Program-made: the position numbers and the translations under genes
The notes under the pieces: model-generated
What the model saw: the letters and a program-made list of their open reading frames with translations, nothing else
What the model was told of the DNA's origin: nothing
Database searches by the model: none
From: Auanema rhodensis
Lineage: Eukaryota; Nematoda; Chromadorea; Rhabditida; Rhabditidae
Direction: 5' to 3'
Length of the DNA stretch: 64,000 nucleotides
NCBI GenBank assembly: GCA_964057225.1
Contig: CAXKVF010000077.1
Coordinates: 310,001-374,000, forward strand
Part shown: piece after piece, positions 50,855 through 62,118 of the stretch
Layout: each line of letters starts with the position of its first letter
Numbering within the stretch: position 1 is the first letter of the stretch

Positions 50855-52614
50855 CATTTAATTAGCATAAATTAAAGTTCACGTAAATTTCAAAGTCATG
50901 GTTACCATGAACCAATATCAATAAAAATTTGTTTTTAGACTAATATGGACATGGGGAATCTAATTTTGAAAACCGCATCTCTTTATCTTTCACGTGAAGC
51001 GAGTTACATACCAAGTGCACATCACGTATACATTTAATTAGCATAAATTAAAGTTCACGTAAATTTCAAAGTCATGGTTACCATGAACCAATATCAATAA
51101 AAATTTGTTTTTAGACTAATATGGACATGGGGAATCTAATTTTGAAAACCGCATCTCGTTATCTTTCACGTGAAGCGAGTTACATACCAAGTGCACATCA
51201 CGTGTACATTTAATTAGCATAAGTTAAAGTTCACGTAAATTTCAAAGTCATGGTTACCATGCACCAATATCAATAAAAATTTGTTTTTAAACTAATATGG
51301 ACATGGGGAATCTAATTTTGAAAACCGCATCTCTTTATCTTTCACGTGAAGCGAGTTACATACCAAGTGCACATCACGTGTACATTTAATTAGCATAAAT
51401 TAAAGTTCACGTAAATTTCAAAGTCATGGTTACCATGCACCAATATCAATAAAAATTTGTTTTTAGACTAATATGGACATGGGGAATCTAATTTTGAAAA
51501 CCGCATCTCTTTATCTTTCACGTGAAGCGAGTTACATACCAAGTGCACATCACGTGTACATTTAATTAGCATAAATTAAAGTTCACGTAAATTTCAAAGT
51601 CATGGTTACCATGAACCAATATCAATAAAAAGTTCTTTTTAGACTAATATGGACATGGGGAATCTAATTTTGAAAACCGCATCTCTTTATCTTTCACGTG
51701 AAGCGAGTTACATACCAAGAGCACATCACGTGTACATTTAATTAGCATAAATTAAAGTTCACGTAAATTTCAAAGTCATGGTTACCATGAACCAATATCA
51801 ATAAAAATTTGTTTTTAAACTAATATGGACATGGGGAATCTAATTTTGAAAACCGCATCTCTTTATCTTTCACGTGAAGCGAGTTACATACCAAGTGCCC
51901 ATCACGTGTACATTTAATTAGCATAAATTAAAGTTCACGTAAATTTCAAAGTCATGGTTACCATGCACCAATATCAATAAAAATTTGTTTTTAAACTAAT
52001 ATGGACATGGGGAATCTAATTTTGAAAACCGCATCTCTTTATCTTTCACGTGAAGCGAGTTACATACCAAGTGCACATCACGTGTACATTTAATTAGCAT
52101 AAATTAAAGTTCACGTAAATTTCAAAGTCATGGTTACCATGAACCAATATCAATAAAAATTTCTTTTTAGACTAATATGGACATGGGGAATCTAATTTTG
52201 AAAACCGCATCTCTTTATCTTTCACGTGAAGCGAGTTACATACCAAGAGCACATCACGTGTACATTTAATTAGCATAAATTAAAGTTCACGTAAATTTCA
52301 AAGTCATGGTTACCATGAACCAATATCAATAAAAATTTGTTTTTAGACTAATATGGACATGGGGAATCTAATTTTGAAAACCGCATCTCTTTATCTTTCA
52401 CGTGAAGCGAGTTACATACCAAGTGCCCATCACGTGTACATTTAATTAGCATAAATTAAAGTTCACGTAAATTTCAAAGTCATGGTTACCATGCACCAAT
52501 ATCAATAAAAATTTGTTTTTAAACTAATATGGACATGGGGAATCTAATTTTGAAAACCGCATCTCTTTATCTTTCACGTGAAGCGAGTTACATACCAAGT
52601 GCACATCACGTGTA
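50679..52614 (+). repeat. 11-monomer block, copy 2 of 3 (m289-m299)
   Basis: Same order as 44871-46806, except the eighth monomer has G84A in addition to A56C. It overlaps the first 19-mer unit. Confidence 0.88.
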
Positions 52615-54198
52615 CATTTAATTAGCATAAGTTAAAGTTCACGTAAATTTCAAAGTCATGGTTACCATGCACCAATATCAATAAAAATTTGTTTTTAAAC
52701 TAATATGGACATGTGGAATCTAATTTTGAAAACCGCATCTCTTTATCTTTCACGTGAAGCGAGTTACATACCAAGTGCACATCACGTGTACATTTAATTA
52801 GCATAAATTAAAGTTCACGTAAATTTCAAAGTCATGGTTACCATGCACCAATATCAATAAAAATTTGTTTTTAGACTAATATGGACATGGGGAATCTAAT
52901 TTTGAAAACCGCATCTCTTTATCTTTCACGTGAAGCGAGTTACATACCAAGTGCACATCACGTGTACATTTAATTAGCATAAATTAAAGTTCACGTAAAT
53001 TTCAAAGTCATGGTTACCATGCACCAATATCAATCAAAATTTGTTTTTAGACTAATATGGACATGGGGAATCTAATTTTGAAAACCGCATCTCTTTATCT
53101 TTCACGTGAAGCGAGTTACATACCAAGTGCACATCACGTGTACATTTAATTAGCATAAATTAAAGTTCACGTAAATTTCAAAGTCATGGTTGCCATGAAC
53201 CAAAATCAATAAAAATTTGTTTTTAGACTAATATGGACATGGGGAATCTAATTTTGAAAACCGCATCTCTTCATCTTTCACGTGAAGCGAGTTACATACC
53301 AAGTGCACATCACGTGTACATTTAATTAGCATAAATTAAAGTTCACGTAAATTTCAAAGTCATGGTTACCATGCACCAATATCAATAAAAATTTGTTTTT
53401 AGACTAATATGGACATGGGGAATCTAATTTTGAAAACCGCATCTCTTTATCTTTCACGTGAAGCGAGTTACATACCAAGTGCACATCACGTGTACATTTA
53501 ATTAGCATAAATTAAAGTTCACGTAAATTTCAAAGTCATGGTTACCATGAACCAATATCAATAAAAATTTGTTTTTAGACTAATATGGACATGGGGAATC
53601 TAATTTTGAAAACCGCATCTCTTTATCTTTCACGTGAAGCGAGTTACATACCAAGTGCACATCACGTGTACATTTAATTAGCATAAGTTAAAGTTCACGT
53701 AAATTTCAAAGTCATGGTTACCATGCACCAATATCAATAAAAATTTGTTTTTAAACTAATATGGACATGGGGAATCTAATTTTGAAAACCGCATCTCTTT
53801 ATCTTTCACGTGAAGCGAGTTACATACCAAGTGCACATCACGTGTACATTTAATTAGCATAAATTAAAGTTCACGTAAATTTCAAAGTCATGGTTACCAT
53901 GAACCAATATCAATAAAAATTTGTTTTTAGACTAATATGGACATGGGGAATCTAATTTTGAAAACCGCATCTCTTTATCTTTCACGTGAAGCGAGTTACA
54001 TACCAAGTGCACATCACGTGTACATTTAATTAGCATAAATTAAAGTTCACGTAAATTTCAAAGTCATGGTTACCATGCACCAATATCAATAAAAATTTGT
54101 TTTTAGACTAATATGGACATGGGGAATCTAATTTTGAAAACCGCATCTCTTTATCTTTCACGTGAAGCGAGTTACATACCAAGTGCACATCACGTGTA
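50855..54198 (+). repeat. 19-monomer HOR, copy 1 (m290-m308)
   Basis: 3344 bp. Order: G174A; T128G; A17G+A56C+G84A; A56C; T162A; G84A+A165C; A56C+G84A; G77C+T162A; A165C; A56C+G84A; A17G+A56C+G84A with G101T; A56C; A56C with CAATCAAAA; A50G with a CAAAATC change and T130C; A56C; reference; A17G+A56C+G84A; reference; A56C. Every position has a partner 3344 bp downstream. Confidence 0.9.
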
Positions 54199-55958
54199 CA
54201 TTTAATTAGCATAAATTAAAGTTCACGTAAATTTCAAAGTCATGGTTACCATGAACCAATATCAATAAAAATTTGTTTTTAGACTAATATGGACATGGGG
54301 AATCTAATTTTGAAAACCGCATCTCTTTATCTTTCACGTGAAGCGAGTTACATACCAAGTGCACATCACGTATACATTTAATTAGCATAAATTAAAGTTC
54401 ACGTAAATTTCAAAGTCATGGTTACCATGAACCAATATCAATAAAAATTTGTTTTTAGACTAATATGGACATGGGGAATCTAATTTTGAAAACCGCATCT
54501 CGTTATCTTTCACGTGAAGCGAGTTACATACCAAGTGCACATCACGTGTACATTTAATTAGCATAAGTTAAAGTTCACGTAAATTTCAAAGTCATGGTTA
54601 CCATGCACCAATATCAATAAAAATTTGTTTTTAAACTAATATGGACATGGGGAATCTAATTTTGAAAACCGCATCTCTTTATCTTTCACGTGAAGCGAGT
54701 TACATACCAAGTGCACATCACGTGTACATTTAATTAGCATAAATTAAAGTTCACGTAAATTTCAAAGTCATGGTTACCATGCACCAATATCAATAAAAAT
54801 TTGTTTTTAGACTAATATGGACATGGGGAATCTAATTTTGAAAACCGCATCTCTTCATCTTTCACGTGAAGCGAGTTACATACCAAGTGCACATCACGTG
54901 TACATTTAATTAGCATAAATTAAAGTTCACGTAAATTTCAAAGTCATGGTTACCATGAACCAATATCAATAAAAATTTCTTTTTAGACTAATATGGACAT
55001 GGGGAATCTAATTTTGAAAACCGCATCTCTTTATCTTTCACGTGAAGCGAGTTACATACCAAGAGCACATCACGTGTACATTTAATTAGCATAAATTAAA
55101 GTTCACGTAAATTTCAAAGTCATGGTTACCATGAACCAATATCAATAAAAATTTGTTTTTAAACTAATATGGACATGGGGAATCTAATTTTGAAAACCGC
55201 ATCTCTTTATCTTTCACGTGAAGCGAGTTACATACCAAGTGCCCATCACGTGTACATTTAATTAGCATAAATTAAAGTTCACGTAAATTTCAAAGTCATG
55301 GTTACCATGCACCAATATCAATAAAAATTTGTTTTTAGACTAATATGGACATGGGGAATCTAATTTTGAAAACCGCATCTCTTTATCTTTCACGTGAAGC
55401 GAGTTACATACCAAGTGCACATCACGTGTACATTTAATTAGCATAAATTAAAGTTCACGTAAATTTCAAAGTCATGGTTACCATGAACCAATATCAATAA
55501 AAATTTCTTTTTAGACTAATATGGACATGGGGAATCTAATTTTGAAAACCGCATCTCTTTATCTTTCACGTGAAGCGAGTTACATACCAAGAGCACATCA
55601 CGTGTACATTTAATTAGCATAAATTAAAGTTCACGTAAATTTCAAAGTCATGGTTACCATGAACCAATATCAATAAAAATTTGTTTTTAGACTAATATGG
55701 ACATGGGGAATCTAATTTTGAAAACCGCATCTCTTTATCTTTCACGTGAAGCGAGTTACATACCAAGTGCCCATCACGTGTACATTTAATTAGCATAAAT
55801 TAAAGTTCACGTAAATTTCAAAGTCATGGTTACCATGCACCAATATCAATAAAAATTTGTTTTTAAACTAATATGGACATGGGGAATCTAATTTTGAAAA
55901 CCGCATCTCTTTATCTTTCACGTGAAGCGAGTTACATACCAAGTGCACATCACGTGTA
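54023..55958 (+). repeat. 11-monomer block, copy 3 of 3 (m308-m318)
   Basis: The order of markers matches copies 1 and 2. The T130C in its fifth monomer, the ordinary G77C tract in its sixth and the absence of G84A in its eighth distinguish it from copy 2. Confidence 0.85.
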
Positions 55959-57542
55959 CATTTAATTAGCATAAGTTAAAGTTCACGTAAATTTCAAAGT
56001 CATGGTTACCATGCACCAATATCAATAAAAATTTGTTTTTAAACTAATATGGACATGTGGAATCTAATTTTGAAAACCGCATCTCTTTATCTTTCACGTG
56101 AAGCGAGTTACATACCAAGTGCACATCACGTGTACATTTAATTAGCATAAATTAAAGTTCACGTAAATTTCAAAGTCATGGTTACCATGCACCAATATCA
56201 ATAAAAATTTGTTTTTAGACTAATATGGACATGGGGAATCTAATTTTGAAAACCGCATCTCTTTATCTTTCACGTGAAGCGAGTTACATACCAAGTGCAC
56301 ATCACGTGTACATTTAATTAGCATAAATTAAAGTTCACGTAAATTTCAAAGTCATGGTTACCATGCACCAATATCAATCAAAATTTGTTTTTAGACTAAT
56401 ATGGACATGGGGAATCTAATTTTGAAAACCGCATCTCTTTATCTTTCACGTGAAGCGAGTTACATACCAAGTGCACATCACGTGTACATTTAATTAGCAT
56501 AAATTAAAGTTCACGTAAATTTCAAAGTCATGGTTGCCATAAACCAAAATCAATAAAAATTTGTTTTTAGACTAATATGGACATGGGGAATCTAATTTTG
56601 AAAACCGCATCTCTTCATCTTTCACGTGAAGCGAGTTACATACCAAGTGCACATCACGTGTACATTTAATTAGCATAAATTAAAGTTCACGTAAATTTCA
56701 AAGTCATGGTTACCATGCACCAATATCAATAAAAATTTGTTTTTAGACTAATATGGACATGGGGAATCTAATTTTGAAAACCGCATCTCTTTATCTTTCA
56801 CGTGAAGCGAGTTACATACCAAGTGCACATCACGTGTACATTTAATTAGCATAAATTAAAGTTCACGTAAATTTCAAAGTCATGGTTACCATGAACCAAT
56901 ATCAATAAAAATTTGTTTTTAGACTAATATGGACATGGGGAATCTAATTTTGAAAACCGCATCTCTTTATCTTTCACGTGAAGCGAGTTACATACCAAGT
57001 GCACATCACGTGTACATTTAATTAGCATAAGTTAAAGTTCACGTAAATTTCAAAGTCATGGTTACCATGCACCAATATCAATAAAAATTTGTTTTTAAAC
57101 TAATATGGACATGGGGAATCTAATTTTGAAAACCGCATCTCTTTATCTTTCACGTGAAGCGAGTTACATACCAAGTGCACATCACGTGTACATTTAATTA
57201 GCATAAATTAAAGTTCACGTAAATTTCAAAGTCATGGTTGCCATGAACCAATATCAATAAAAATTTGTTTTTAGACTAATATGGACATGGGGAATCTAAT
57301 TTTGAAAACCGCATCTCTTTATCTTTCACGTGAAGCGAGTTACATACCAAGTGCACATCACGTGTATATTTAATTAGCATAAATTAAAGTTCACGTAAAT
57401 TTCAAAGTCATGGTTACCATGCACCAATATCAATAAAAATTTGTTTTTAGACTAATATGGACATGGGGAATCTAATTTTGAAAACCGCATCTCTTTATCT
57501 TTCACGTGAAGCGAGTTACATACCAAGTGCACATCACGTGTA
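54199..57542 (+). repeat. 19-monomer HOR, copy 2 (m309-m327)
   Basis: Follows copy 1 directly and matches it monomer for monomer. Differences: m312 has T130C; m313 has G77C instead of the AAAGTTC form; m315 lacks G84A; m322 has an extra G55A; m326 has A50G; m327 has C1T. The rare markers G101T (52713 and 56057) and CAATCAAAA (53031 and 56375) are shared. Confidence 0.9.
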
Positions 57543-58246
57543 CATTTAATTAGCATAAATTAAAGTTCACGTAAATTTCAAAGTCATGGTTACCATGCAC
57601 CAATGTCAATAAAAATTTGTTTTTAGACTAATATGGACATGGGGAATCTAATTTTGAAAACCGCATCTCTTTATCTTTCACGTGAAGCGAGTTACATACC
57701 AAGTGCACATCACGTGTACATTTAATTAGCATAAATTAAAGTTCACGTAAATTTCAAAGTCATGGTTACCATGCACCAATGTCAATAAAAATTTGTTTTT
57801 AGACTAATATGGACATGGGGAATCTAATTTTGAAAACCGCATCTCTTTATCTTTCACGTGAAGCGAGTTACATACCAAGTGCACATCACGTGTACATTTA
57901 ATTAGCATAAATTAAAGTTCACGTAAATTTCAAAGTCATGGTTGCCATGAACCAAAATCAATAAAAATTTGTTTTTAGACTAATATGGACATGGGGAATC
58001 TAATTTTGAAAACCGCATCTCTTTATCTTTCACGTGAAGCGAGTTACATACCAAGTGCACATCACGTGTACATTTAATTAGCATAAATTAAAGTTCACGT
58101 AAATTTCAAAGTCATGGTTACCATGAACCAATATCAATGAAAATTTGTTTTTAGACTAATATGGACATGGGGAATCTAATTTTGAAAACCGCATCTCTTT
58201 ATCTTTCACGTGAAGCGAGTTACATACCAAGTGCACATCACGTGTA
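57543..58246 (+). repeat. A63G and A50G monomers (m328-m331)
   Basis: m328 and m329 are A56C+A63G twins. m330 has A50G with CAAAATC, as in m303 and m322, but lacks T130C. m331 has A69G. This is the start of the eastern set in which A63G becomes common. Confidence 0.82.
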
Positions 58247-60006
58247 CATTTAATTAGCATAAATTAAAGTTCACGTAAATTTCAAAGTCATGGTTACCAT
58301 GAACCAATATCAATAAAAATTTGTTTTTAGACTAATATGGACATGGGGAATCTAATTTTGAAAACCGCATCTCTTTATCTTTCACGTGAAGCGAGTTACA
58401 TACCAAGTGCCCATCACGTGTACATTTAATTAGCATAAATTAAAGTTCACGTAAATTTCAAAGTCATGGTTACCATGCACCAATATCAATAAAAATTTGT
58501 TTTTAGACTAATATGGACATGGGGAATCTAATTTTGAAAACCGCATCTCCTTATCTTTCACTTGAAGCGAGTTACATACCAAGTGCACATCACGTGTACA
58601 TTTAATTAGCATAAATTAAAGTTCACGTAAATTTCAAAGTCATGGTTACCATGCACCAATATCAATAAAAATTTGTTTTTAGACTAATATGGACATGGGG
58701 AATCTAATTTTGAAAACCGCATCTCTTCATCTTTCACGTGAAGCGAGTTACATACCAAGTGCACATCACGTGTACATTTAATTAGCATAAATTAAAGTTC
58801 ACGTAAATTTCAAAGTCATGGTTACCATGCACCAATGTCAATAAAAATTTGTTTTTAGACTAATATGGACATGGGGAATCTAATTTTGAAAACCGCATCT
58901 CTTCATCTTTCACGTGAAGCGAGTTACATACCAAGTGCACATCACGTGTACATTTAATTAGCATAAATTAAAGTTCACGTAAATTTCAAAGTCATGGTTA
59001 CCATGCACCAATATCAATAAAAATTTGTTTTTAGACTAATATGGACATGGGGAATCTAATTTTGAAAACCGCATCTCTTCATCTTTCACGTGAAGCGAGT
59101 TACATACCAAGTGCACATCACGTGTACATTTAATTAGCATAAATTAAAGTTCACGTAAATTTCAAAGTCATGGTTACCATGCACCAATATCAATAAAAAT
59201 TTGTTTTTAGACTAATATGGACATGGGGAATCTAATTTTGAAAACCGCATCTCTTCATCTTTCACGTGAAGCGAGTTACATACCAAGTGCACATCACGTG
59301 TACATTTAATTAGCATAAATTAAAGTTCACGTAAATTTCAAAGTCATGGTTACCATGCACCAATATCAATAAAAATTTGTTTTTAGACTAATATGGACAT
59401 GGGGAATCTAATTTTGAAAACCGCATCTCTTCATCTTTCACGTGAAGCGAGTTACATACCAAGTGCACATCACGTGTACATTTAATTAGCATAAATTAAA
59501 GTTCACGTAAATTTCAAAGTCATGGTTACCATGCACCAATATCAATAAAAATTTGTTTTTAGACTAATATGGACATGGGGAATCTAATTTTGAAAACCGC
59601 ATCTCTTCATCTTTCACGTGAAGCGAGTTACATACCAAGTGCACATCACGTGTACATTTAATTAGCATAAATTAAAGTTCACGTAAATTTCAAAGTCATG
59701 GTTACCATGCACCAATATCAATAAAAATTTGTTTTTAGACTAATATGGACATGGGGAATCTAATTTTGAAAACCGCATCTCTTCATCTTTCACGTGAAGC
59801 GAGTTACATACCAAGTGCACATCACGTGTACATTTAATTAGCATAAATTAAAGTTCACGTAAATTTCAAAGTCATGGTTACCATGCACCAATATCAATAA
59901 AAATTTGTTTTTAGACTAATATGGACATGGGGAATCTAATTTTGAAAACCGCATCTCTCTATCTTTCACGTGAAGCGAGTTACATACCAAGTGCACATCA
60001 CGTGTA
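58247..60006 (+). repeat. Distant copy of the 38360-39415 block, expanded (m332-m341)
   Basis: A165C; A56C+T128C (with G140T); A56C+T130C; A56C+A63G+T130C; five A56C+T130C monomers (58951-59830); A56C+T129C. The 38-kb copy has only one monomer where five stand here, so either local amplification here or loss there took place. Confidence 0.87.
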
Positions 60007-62118
60007 CATTTAATTAGCATAAATTAAAGTTCACGTAAATTTCAAAGTCATGGTTACCATGAACCAATATCAATAAAAATTTGTTTTTAGACTAATATGG
60101 ACATGGGGAATCTAATTTTGAAAACCGCATCTCTTCATCTTTCACGTGAAGCGAGTTACATACCAAGTGCACATCACGTGTACATTTAATTAGCATAAAT
60201 TAAAGTTCACGTAAATTTCAAAGTCATGGTTACCATGCACCAATATCAATAACAATTTGTTTTTAGACTAATATGGACATGGGGAATCTAATTTTGAAAA
60301 CCGCATCTCTCTATCTTTCACGTGAAGCGAGTTACATACCAAGTGCACATCACGTGTACATTTAATTAGCATAAATTAAAGTTCACGTAAATTTCAAAGT
60401 CATGGTTACCATGCACCAATGTCAATAAAAATTTGTTGTTAGACTAATATGGACATGGGGAATCTAATTTTGAAAACCGCATCTCTTCATCTTTCACGTG
60501 AAGCGAGTTACATACCAAGTGCACATCACGTGTACATTTAATTAGCATAAATTAAAGTTCACGTAAATTTCAAAGTCATGGTTACCATGCACCAATATCA
60601 ATAAAAATTTGTTTTTAGACTAATATGGACATGGGGAATCTAATTTTGAAAACCGCATCTCTTTATCTTTCACGTAAAGCGAGTTACATACCAAGTGCAC
60701 ATCACGTGTACATTTAATTAGCATAAATTAAAGTTCACGTAAATTTCAAAGTCATGGTTACCATGAACCAATATCAATAAAAATTTGTTTTTAGACTAAT
60801 ATGGACATGGGGAATCTAATTTTGAAAACCGCATCTCTTTATCTTTCACGTGAAGCGAGTTACATACCAAGTGCACATCACGTGTACATTTAATTAGCAT
60901 AAATTAAAGTTCACGTAAATTTCAAAGTCATGGTTACCATGCACCAATATCAATAAAAATTTGTTTTTAGACTAATATGGACATGGGGAATCTAATTTTG
61001 AAAACCGCATCTCTTTATCTTTCACGTAAAGCGAGTTACATACCAAGTGCACATCACGTGTACATTTAATTAGCATAAATTAAAGTTCACGTAAATTTCA
61101 AAGTCATGGTTACCATGAACCAATATCAATAAAAATTTGTTTTTAGACTAATATGGACATGGGGAATCTAATTTTGAAAACCGCATCTCTTTATCTTTCA
61201 CGTGAAGCGAGTTACATACCAAGTGCACATCACGTGTACATTTAATTAGCATAAATTAAAGTTCACGTAAATTTCAAAGTCATGGTTGCCATGAACCAAT
61301 ATCAATAAAAATTTGTTTTTAGACTAATATGGACATGGGGAATCTAATTTTGAAAACCGCATCTCTTTATCTTTCACGTGAAGCGAGTTACATATCAAGT
61401 GCACATCACGTGTACATTTAATTAGCATAAATTAAAGTTCACGTAAATTTCAAAGTCATGGTTACCATGCACCAATATCAATAAAAATTTGTTTTTAGAC
61501 TAATATGGACATGGGGAATCTAATTTTGAAAACCGCATCTCTTTATCTTTCACGTGAAGCGAGTTACATACCAAGTGCACATCACGTGTACATTTAATTA
61601 GCATAAATTAAAGTTCACGTAAATTTCAAAGTCATGGTTACCATGCACCAATGTCAATAAAAATTTGTTTTTAGACTAATATGGACATGGGGAATCTAAT
61701 TTTGAAAACCGCATCTCTTTATCTTTCACGTGAAGCGAGTTACATACCAAGTGCACATCACGTGTACATTTAATTAGCATAAATTAAAGTTCACGTAAAT
61801 TTCAAAGTCATGGTTACCATGCACCAATGTCAATAAAAATTTGTTTTTAGACTAATATGGACATGGGGAATCTAATTTTGCAAACCGCATCTCTTCATCT
61901 TTCACGTGAAGCGAGTTACATACCAAGTGCACATCACGTGTACATTTAATTAGCATAAATTAAAGTTCACGTAAATTTCAAAGTCATGGTTACCATGCAC
62001 CAATATCAATAAAAATTTGTTTTTAGACTAATATGGACATGGGGAATCTAATTTTGAAAACCGCATCTCTTCATCTTTCACGTGAAGCGAGTTACATACC
62101 AAGTGCACATCACGTGTA
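59831..62118 (+). repeat. Eastern HOR, 13-monomer unit (m341-m353)
   Basis: Order: A56C+T129C; T130C; A56C+T129C with AACAATT; A56C+A63G+T130C with GTTGTTA; A56C+G142A; reference; A56C+G142A; reference; A50G+C157T; A56C; A56C+A63G; A56C+A63G+T130C with A115C; A56C+T130C. The G142A/reference pair is doubled compared with the next unit. 2288 bp. Confidence 0.9.
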
